Assembly: GCA_015143295.1 (NCBI GenBank) | Contig: CM026565.1 | Span: 9,112,041 to 9,176,040, forward strand | Direction of reading: 5' to 3' | Source: Tetracentron sinense | Taxonomy: Eukaryota; Streptophyta; Magnoliopsida; Trochodendrales; Trochodendraceae | Length of the DNA: 64,000 nucleotides | Shown: one piece after another, positions 56,392 to 64,000 of the stretch | Position numbering within the stretch: the stretch's first letter is position 1 | How the letters are laid out: each line of letters begins with the position of its first letter | Translations under genes and position numbers: made by a program | The notes under the pieces: model-generated | Databases searched by the model: none | Told to the model about the DNA's origin: nothing | Seen by the model: the letters and a program-made list of their open reading frames with translations, nothing else

Positions 56392-56420
56392 TAATGGCAG
56401 TAGATGATCTACCGCCATTA
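56392..56420. repeat. Third TAATGGCAGTAGAT hairpin
   Basis: Arms TAATGGCAGTAGAT and ATCTACCGCCATTA, one mismatch, 1-base loop. A weaker relative follows at 56447-56465. Confidence 0.85.
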
Positions 56421-56888
56421 TCAAACCAAGCATGAACTTGGATTACGGTAGATCATCTACTACCAATTTGGATTTTGTCTAAATTGGTGGCCCATGCACA
56501 CATAGTGAAGGGGGGGTTAGCTTGTGAACTTTTGGGCCTCGTGGGCCCAAGCCAAGGGTTCAGGCCTTAGGGGCCATGGTCTATAGGGTTTAAGTCCTAA
56601 GGGCTCTAGGGGTAGGCTAGGTCTAAGGTTTGGGGTAGGTTTTGTCCTAGGGTTACCTAAGGTTTAACTAGTGTTAGGTCCTAGGGTTTCACTAGGGTTA
56701 AGTCCTAGGTTTTAACTAAAGGTTTACCTAGGGTTAGGGTTTGGTTCTAGGGTTATGTCCTAAGGTTGAGGGGATTCGGCTAGGAATAACTATGGTTAAA
56801 AGACCTTAACCATGATTAGGTAGGGGATAACCATGATTAAAATACCTTAACCATGGTTAGGCAGGGGTGTAAAAATTGGGTGCTTACA

Positions 56889-57721
56889 CAATTCACCTAG
56901 GATAGAACCCTTGTCTTGTCCCTGCTTATTTCAACATGTACATTATTGTTCATATAACATCTGTCAGCATATATATGAAATGCAAGCTTCTCTTATTGTT
57001 TTCCCAACTTGAATTCAGGCTTATGGAGTAGGTACCATCTCCAGATGGGAGTTTAGGGGTGCCTAACACCTTCCCCTAACTCAAATGAATCCTTACCTTG
57101 AATTCTATCTTCAGACCAAAGCCTTATCTGACCTTTTAAGGGACCCTATTTTGCCTCATAATCCAAATAGGTGGCGACTCTCTATTTTCTGCATTTTTAG
57201 CATTATTCCTCCTCGGGTTCAATCCTAATCGGGAGTGGGGTTAAAATCCCGGGTCCACAATAAGCATTTGGCATTTATAATCAATCTTGTTAACACATCA
57301 AGTCCATTATTTATGTACAATTTACCCTTTCTCCATTTTAACAATCCATCATCCATTTGCATCCATCTACCAACCATAACCATGTCATCAAACTCATCCA
57401 TCATCATTTCCCTTTTATCCATAAACCATACCCATGCCATCAAACCCATCGATCATCAATTCCATCCTTCAATTCAATATAAACAACATCAATTATTATA
57501 ATACAACATTTATTCCCTTATTATGTTTAACAAAAACCCTCAAAACACATGCAATTGCCCAATTTAAGCTCTAAGTATTGTAATCTACCTATTTTCATGA
57601 TAGACATCCATAATCTTACTTAATCACATTAAATCATGCTTAATGAAAATATAAACACATCCATGCCTAAACATGTAAATCATCTACTAAATCATCATTT
57701 TATCTTGTTTAAACATGCAAA
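56889..57721. other. Tat/Ogre-like remnant and unassigned AT-rich sequence
   Basis: Contains GGGGTGCCTAACACCTTCCCC near 57055 and GGTGGCGACTCTC near 57170, both typical of Tat/Ogre LTR borders, here in plus orientation. From 57230 to 57721 it is AT rich with no gene seen. Confidence 0.45.
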
Positions 57722-58688
57722 TGTTAGACATGATGCCCAGAAAAGTCATTTAGATTAATAAAGAGACTTCTTATTAATCTATTGTGTATTCATTATGGGT
57801 AATTGACCATGATCATGAGATGATCTATACGATATGAGATATCGATAACGGTCCATAGGATATATTGTAGGAAAGTTATGTGATTAGATTATCACAGGCA
57901 AATATAACTTTCCGGTTCCTTATACCTTATATAGTCACAGCTATAGGTGAAGCTGGGCACTTCACTTATATAGCTAACAGAATGCTAAGATGTCCTCAAT
58001 AGTTGAGATGTAGTTCTATCTCAAACTATTGTAGTGGAGACTACACATCAGCATATGGGTGCTTAAATGTACACTGACTGATTGCATTCAATGAGAGACC
58101 TCTTGCATAAACATAACATCAGATAGTTGGTCCCTCATTTACATTGAACGGTTTTGATGATCCTTAGATCTGATGAGTTCATCTATGACTGAGCGATGAT
58201 CTGACTGTTTTGATTCCACCAACGTATTTTCTAACTTAGGGAATACAATACAGTAACAATTGGATAGTCAGAAAGTTGTTCGAGTCATGATGAATTTCAA
58301 ACAAGAAATCCATGCTCATTAATTTGAGAGATTATCCAAGTTTCGGGTAAGACAGTTGATTAAGTTCAAATCATGCGCAGGAGATTTTGAAAACAAAATA
58401 AGTTTTGAAATATACTTTTATTAAAAGGTATTATACTTATAAAAGGATTTTCTCAAAATATTTTTCATGAGAAATTGTTTCTCATGGCTTAATCATAAGT
58501 CTTGGAAACCCGGATGATTTGCAATGGGCTATAGGTTAGATAGTATGTCAATCTCAAAGGGCCATTAGGGATAATGTATTTGGAAGGATAAATCGAATTT
58601 TCATATGGTGGGATCCGTAATGGTTAATGTTCATACACTGAGATTCAATTGCAACATGGATATCTCACGTCACTTGCAATTCCGATGT
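57722..58688 (+). mobile_element. Co-C: Co-A-type LTR, 5' 970 bp, cut by Gy-H
   Basis: Starts TGTTAGACATGATGCCC and matches Co-A LTRs base for base with scattered changes up to CAATTCCGATGT. Gy-H begins at 58689. The rest of the LTR must lie beyond the right edge, and a GATGT duplication would be expected there. Confidence 0.88.
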
Positions 58689-60856
58689 TGTGACACCCCG
58701 AACCCGCGCCTACCGGAGTAGTGTCCCGAGACGCGTGCCCGATCGTTCATACCACCTCAGAGGAAGACTTTACCGCACAAATGCGGAAAAAATTTAAAAC
58801 TTTACTCACATGGAGCAACATAAACTCTGGTCATCACAATAGCCATCAACCACAAAACAAATACCTGTATATTATTTACCATTGTGTCTGTTTTACAAAA
58901 CAGAGGCGCCACTAACGCGCCGGGACAAGTCTCTATCCAAAGACAAAAGTACAAGGTGCAGGATCCACACCTACTACTCGTCCGCTCCAGTATCTGTTGA
59001 CATGAAACGTTAGTGAACTATGAAGCCCAATAAAAAAAACCACAATCCATCTATACTATCTTCCACATTATAGCAAAGCATCAATAAACACATAATATTC
59101 ATATGCCGGTTCATGATACAATTTAGTAATATATCCAAGTTATATTGTGACCCTCAGTCACACAAGGCCATCGCACCCAACACGAGATTCCCAATCTTGA
59201 ATATCTTTCCCAATTATGGAGTTTGTTATGCAACATGTATTACTTTTACTAAGTTATTTGTTTCGATCATCAGCCATGTTTTACTCCGAGTCCTGAGACT
59301 CTGATGACCGGCCTTTAGCCCATACATGTTCACCATAAAGTGGTCTCTATACCCTATTCAAGCTTGATCATTCCAAGCTCAACACAATTCTGGCATTACC
59401 CGGTCACATTATAACTGGAGTCATCCAGACTCCTGAATACTGTTCCGGTATTTACCCGAACATGACCAACCCTTGGGTGTCCCAACCCACACAGACCAAA
59501 ATCTTGAAGATTCTACACAACTAGGGTAATCATCCTCCAAGGACTTACCACATATACTCTGACTGACAGCACCTACTGTGTATACACACCACCATCTCAT
59601 TGGTTATCAGTCATGAAGGAACTCCGATCAACTTGTCTACCGTCATCTTCTGGCTATTCACTGGAGGCACCCCGCGCCTTACTAGACACTGTCTCTCTAT
59701 GACGTACCACCTAGAAGGAACCCCGATAGGCACAATGCGGCCTCTTCGGACCCAACCATAGAGGAACCCCGGTCAATACACTATATAATGCTCAGTCACT
59801 TTAGACATTTTTTAGGACTCTGACATCTCCCAGTTCAACCAATTATGACAATGCTTGAGCATGCCGGCTCAACTTACTGCGAGTCCGAAGATTCCAAACT
59901 ATACACAATCACTACTCCGGACCTAGTCAAAGAGGATCTATGGATAGTAATCAACTCACTCCCGACTATCAGTCACGGAGGTCTACACACTACGACCCCA
60001 ACTATTCCAGTATCAAATAATCATCCCATCATATACACATGCCATGTCAAGTCAACAAATCGCTTAGCGATTGGTCACCCAATCATTCGCCGAACCTAAA
60101 TTCCGAGTAATTCAACCCGAAACCGAGGGCTACGCCCCTCTGCTCAGTTCCTATACCTCCCCATACAAGTACATACAACCCATTTTAACACACCATGACA
60201 AGCATAATTTTGAATAAAGATCTAAGATCATGAAGGGGCTCTGTAATTATCGAAACCATACTATTGTTCCTAAAACGACAGACTAGGTTTTATTTAGAAA
60301 TTCATATTGTCAAATCCAACCATCAGATCTTATTGTAATTTTGATATGATTGACAAAGTAGGAAGGTCTCAATATGGTAAAAATATGAGCATGATCTAAG
60401 ATAAGGAAGGGTTCCCTGTAATGATCATGTCGCGACCCAAAACCCACCCTAGGAGTTAGAGTGAACTTTGGACGACTAATCATGGCTTACATGACTTGCT
60501 TGACAAACCAACCTGCAAAAACCCACAGAGCATATACAATAGAGGATAACAGCGGAAACATAACTATAAAACACAGCGGAAGTCTAACAACCTCTAAGTA
60601 TATACACATGGTCCAAGTTTAATACAAAGAAATCGAAACAAAGAAAGTGCGGGCATGCCCGCCAAAATACATGGATATAATCACTCATGCTCACCCACAG
60701 CCAATCCACTCAGAATCTAACACCACCTACCGATAACCCTCTACGGGAGGTTTCTCCAAAGGCTCCTCGACGTACTCCTCTTCCACCCATGGACCAGGAG
60801 CACAAACATCAAATGGAGCAGCAGCTCCCTCAGAACCTACCGACATAAGAAGTACG

Positions 60857-60877
60857 GCTGAGCATGGAATACTCAGT
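60857..60877 (-). promoter_or_regulatory. Conserved LTR hairpin (Gy-I)
   Basis: GCTGAG and CTCAGT arms, 429-450 bp from the LTR 3' end; one stem base changed. Confidence 0.65.
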
Positions 60878-61189
60878 GGGTACCAAATACTAACCAATAG
60901 TCATAGCATAAAAATGGCAATACATAAATCAGGAGCAATTCATATATGTTAGACGGAAACAATTCATATCATACAAGGAAGTAAAGCAATTTATAGCCAT
61001 GCTTGTATTTCGTAGAAAGCCGATAAAACCTCTTGAAAACATCGTGCACTTGACTTGGCTTGAAATATCTTTTCGTACTTGAAAGCTTGTCGTGTTTGTC
61101 TTACTTGATCTTGTCGAGCGTGTCGTACGTGTCATGTCATGCATGTGATGCGTGCTTGCTTGTGATCATGTAACTTGTGAGATACACTT

Positions 61190-61360
61190 GTGAGATATCC
61201 TTGTGAGATGCGCTTGAGAGATGCCTTGAGAGGGAAGGGAGACCCTTCTTTATGCAATGCACTTGCGAGGGAAGAGAGACCCTTCTTCATGATATGTATG
61301 TACTTGCGAGGGAAGGGAGGCACTTCTTCATGATATGCACTTGTGAGTGAGGGGAGACCC
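61190..61360 (-). repeat. CTTGTGAG / CTTGCGAGGGAAG minisatellite (Gy-I)
   Basis: Short units CTTGTGAGATACA, CTTGTGAGATATC, CTTGTGAGATGCG, then longer units with CTTGCGAGGGAAGGGAG and CCTTCTTCATGATATG. Confidence 0.8.
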
Positions 61361-62284
61361 CTCGTGGAATGTTGGTTCTTGTTTTCTTGTGAAAAGCGAG
61401 GTAAAACATATCGTAGGATATGTCCCACCTCTAACCATGTTCTTGAAAACCTCGATAAATCATGTCATGCATGCCGTGCTCGTGGGAACCGTGTACATAC
61501 TTGCATTTAAATTTAAATATGGCATTTGGGTAATTTCACAACACCTATAACATCAATGATTGAGCAATGTAATATTCATATCATTTAGGGAAAGCAAGAA
61601 AACACACTATCATAGGCCCTAGCAATATTCATAATTTATTAGGCATGCATTTCCTAATTTACAACTCATTTTATTCACCTTGGCATTTCATCAAACATGG
61701 TGTGTTCATTATTCATTATTCATTTAAACCTAAATCATGCTTTTCTAGGTGAGTTTACTCACATCATAAAGGTGTGTTTATTATGGATACAATGCCCTCC
61801 CCATTTTAATCATTACAACACAAACTTTGGCATCCAATCGCCCATCCATCTCCATTCACCATTCACAACCATCCATCTCATAGCACATGTGTAAATGAAA
61901 GAAAATCAAAAGAAATAAAGGGAAAAGAGAAACTATAACTAGGAGGGTAGTAAGAAGTACCGACCTTGAAGAAATGAGGAAGAAACCCCTTCCAAAAACG
62001 ACCGTGAGGTGCTGCCCTAGCTTGGGAAACGCTCTCCACGAGTGCTTGAGCCGTGATCTTGGAGAAAAACCGGACTTGAAGTGATCTAGAGTCTCAAAAC
62101 CCCTTTGATTCTTCTCCAAAAGCAAAACCCTAGCTTAGGAAACCCTTTCTCCTCTCTTCTAATCCCCCAAATCCTCTAAGTGTTGAGAATGAGCCCTAAA
62201 GGCTCGGGTTAAACTCTTAAGGTAAGAGTGAACCGACCAAAAGACCATAATACCCTTACTGAAATTTCTGCAAAACACGAGTGC

Positions 62285-62530
62285 CGAACACGTTGTGCTG
62301 TGAATAGTGCCAAACACGTTATGCTGTGAATAGTGCCGAACACGTTGTGCTGTGAATAGTGCCGAACACGGTGCCGAACACGTTGTGCTGTGAATAGTGC
62401 CGAACACGTTGTGCTGTGAATAGTGCCGAACACGTTGTGCTGTGAATAGTGCCGAACACGTTGTGCTGTGAATAGTGTCAAACACGTTGTGCTGTGAATA
62501 GTGCTGAACACGTTGTGCTGTGAATAGTGC
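62285..62530 (-). repeat. 26-bp minisatellite (Gy-I)
   Basis: About nine units with AACACGTTGTGCTGTGAATAGTG, plus one shortened unit near 62370. Same repeat as 3349-3470. Confidence 0.92.
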
Positions 62531-62680
62531 TGAGCTCGTTGTCCGTTGTCTTATGTACAACGTGCCCGTCGTGAGCTGTACAACGCACCCGTTGTCTGTT
62601 GCACAACGGATGCACAACATATACGTTATCAGAGCTAGAGCTACGTTATCAGAGTACGTTGTCAGAGCACGTTATCAGAG

Positions 62681-62795
62681 CTACGTCCTTAGTGCCTTCC
62701 GAGCTACGTCCTTAGCGCCTTCCGAGCTACGTCCTTAGCGCCTTCCGAGCTACGTCCTTAGTGCCTTCCGAGCTACGTCCTTAGCGCATATGCCC
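62681..62795 (-). repeat. 23-bp repeat (Gy-I)
   Basis: Five units CTACGTCCTTAG(C/T)GCCTTCC starting at 62681, 62704, 62727, 62750 and 62773. Not found in Gy-A within the window. Confidence 0.9.
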
Positions 62796-64000
62796 GGTGC
62801 CTCTCCAGAGCTCGTCCTCAAGTGCATAACCGAGCGATCGATTGCCTGCAGGTCCAGACTGTTTTGGCCATATCTTTTGACTTGTTCGTCCGATTTTGAC
62901 GATTCAACTTGCGTTGGGTTCGTACTTTGAAAAGGAACATTTCTGACGTTTCGGAATTTCCAATTCCTTCCTTATTTATTAATTATACCTCTTTAAAGGT
63001 AAAATGGCAACGAAAGTGTCATGTATTAAATGTGAAAAGGTCTGGGGCTCTACAGATCAGAACCGTACTGTTAGCCTTAAAAACAACATACTAGGTTTTC
63101 CTTTAGAAATTCATATCATCCTATCCAACCATCAGATCGCAGTGAAATTTTGATATGATTTACCGATTAGAAAGATAAATATGTGACAAAATTTATAGCA
63201 TGATCTGAGATCAGGAAGGTTCCCTATAATTAAGAAAACCATACTGTTAGCCTTAAAAACAGCAGACTAGGTTTTCCATTAGAAATTCATATCATCCAAT
63301 CCAACTATCAGATCGTAGTGAAATTTTGATATGATTTATATATTAGGAAGATAAATTTAGAGTAAAACTTTGAGCATGATCACAACTCAGAAAGGTTCCC
63401 TATAATTAGGAAAAACCGTACTGTTAGCCTTAAAAATAGCAGACTAGGTTTTCTTTTAGAAATTCATATCATCCAATCTAACCATCAGATCATAGTAAAA
63501 TTTTGATATGATTGACAAAGTAGGAGGGTTGAAATATGGTAAAAATATGAGCATGATATGAGATAATGAAGGTTTCCTGTAATGATCAAAACCGTACTGT
63601 TAGCCTTAAAAACAGCAAACTAGGTTTTCCTTTAGAAATTCATATCATCCTATCCAACCATCAGATCGCAGTAAAATTTTGATATGATTTACAAATTAGG
63701 AAGATAAATTTAGAGTGAAAATTTGAGCATGATCAGAGCTTAGGAAGGGTCTGATATAAATAACACAATTCGCATAATTTATCTAGTGGAATGAAAAATA
63801 GATAAGAAAGGGTTTTTATTACCTCTGGTACACATGTTTCAAAGCTCCGAGAGATGAAATAGACGCCGCCAATGTGCTCAACACGTCCAAAAATGTCAGG
63901 ATACTCCTCTTTATCTCTTCTTCTAGACTTTCTCTCTCTAGAAAATTCCCTTTCTCTCTCTAGAATGTTTCTCTCTCTAGAAAATTCGGCAGGGCTTCGC

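Larger units (their letters stand above)
54617..56888 (-). mobile_element. Tat/Ogre-like LTR
   Basis: Plus strand TGTGAGCACAGG to GGGTGCTTACA, four bases beyond the primer site, so this is a 5' LTR on the minus strand of about 2.27 kb. It contains GGAAGGTGTTAGGCACCCC near 54760 (common in this lineage), repeated AATGGCGGTA hairpins, many AACCATGGTT palindromes, a minus-strand TATA (CTATAAATG, 56246-56254) and degenerate CTAGGGTTT strings near 56600-56760. No coding capacity. Confidence 0.75.
60428..63054 (-). mobile_element. Gy-I: solo gypsy LTR in the Gy-H array
   Basis: 2627 bp, TGTCGCGACCC to GGGGCTCTACA on the plus strand, flanked by perfect GATCA (60423-60427 and 63055-63059). Closest relative is Gy-A. 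It carries the conserved hairpin (60857), CTTGTGAG/GGAAGGGAGACCC repeats (61190-61360), the GGCATCCAATCGCC block (61829), the 26-bp minisatellite (62285-62530) and a 23-bp repeat (62681-62795). Confidence 0.93.
60259..63760. repeat. About 176-bp tandem array in Gy-H, split by Gy-I
   Basis: Units carry TACTGTTAGCCTTAAAAAC, ACTAGGTTTTCC, AGAAATTCATATCATCC and ATTTTGATATGATT. Starts near 60259, 63066, 63242, 63419 and 63595. The distance between the first and second is also about 176 once Gy-I and one GATCA copy are removed. Confidence 0.9.
58689..64000 (-). mobile_element. Gy-H: gypsy-type LTR, open at right edge, split by Gy-I
   Basis: Begins TGTGACACCCCGAACC on the plus strand, the reverse of the Gy-F LTR end, and its first 350 bp match 52990-53330 reversed, as do CCCGATAGGCACAATG-type repeats near 59700. 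It contains a 176-bp tandem array and a CTCTCTAGAAAA-rich stretch at 63920-63990. No coding sequence seen. The opposite end is outside the window. Confidence 0.75.

Noticed and set aside
56560-56770. Telomere-like TTTAGGG strings
   Set aside because: Only scattered variants (CTAGGGTTT, GGTTTAGGG, TTAGGTCC) with irregular spacing. It is better explained as LTR repeat sequence than as an interstitial telomere.
62159-62620. 153-codon open frame on the minus strand
   Set aside because: It runs through the 26-bp minisatellite and LTR leader and has no family likeness.
1-64000. Host genes, tRNA or rRNA genes, and bacterial-type systems
   Set aside because: No exon structure, tRNA cloverleaf or rRNA core was seen. 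All recognisable coding text is retroelement.

Overview
The window is repetitive DNA from a flowering plant, probably a eudicot with a large genome. Every coding stretch I can recognise belongs to a retrotransposon. I see no host gene, tRNA gene or rRNA gene. The plant assignment rests on Ty3/gypsy chromodomain elements with Met-tRNA-type primer sites (TGGTATCAGAGC), copia elements with LTRs that begin TGTTAGACAT, a Tat/Ogre-like primer site (TGGCGATTCTGCTGGGGA on the minus strand) and a plant-type LINE. All open frames carry stops or frameshifts, so these are dead copies. Labels used: Gy = Ty3/gypsy, Co = Ty1/copia.

Left part (1-46871) is one nested stack. The outermost layer is copia Co-B (plus; only its 3' part, 43721-46871, is in the window). 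Gypsy Gy-C (minus) inserted into Co-B; its pieces are 13544-16869 and 39767-43720. Gy-C was hit twice. Gy-B (minus, 5555-13543) lies in its integrase. Gy-D (minus, 16870-24346 plus 37640-39766) lies in its gag. A full copia, Co-A (plus, 24347-37634, TSD TGACC), sits inside the 5' LTR of Gy-D, and a solo gypsy LTR, Gy-E (29619-32828), sits inside the pol of Co-A. At the left edge a plus-oriented gypsy LTR, Gy-A (3105-5553), appears to interrupt the 3' LTR of Gy-B, and a 5'-inverted LINE (1-3104) appears to interrupt Gy-A. This gives five levels at the left end.

Right part (46872-64000): a MITE-like inverted repeat; the 3' end of gypsy Gy-F (plus, 47468-53330), whose LTR holds a solo LTR, Gy-G (48996-51227, TSD AGGAG); a Tat/Ogre-like leader and LTR (53331-56888); remnants; a third Co-A-type LTR (57722-58688) cut by a gypsy-type LTR, Gy-H (58689 to the edge). 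Gy-H contains a 176-bp tandem array that is split by solo LTR Gy-I (60428-63054, TSD GATCA).

The most unusual item is an accessory reading frame upstream of gag in Gy-C (40529-40994, minus). Its first residues, MVRLKQTARKS, closely copy the histone H3 tail including the K4 and K9 contexts. Other signals worth a second look are a phase-1 intron-like segment at the gag/protease joint in two separate gypsy copies, a hairpin plus TCGGCAGGT block kept at the same place in all eight LTRs of one gypsy group, and variable palindrome clusters close to the LTR TATA boxes.
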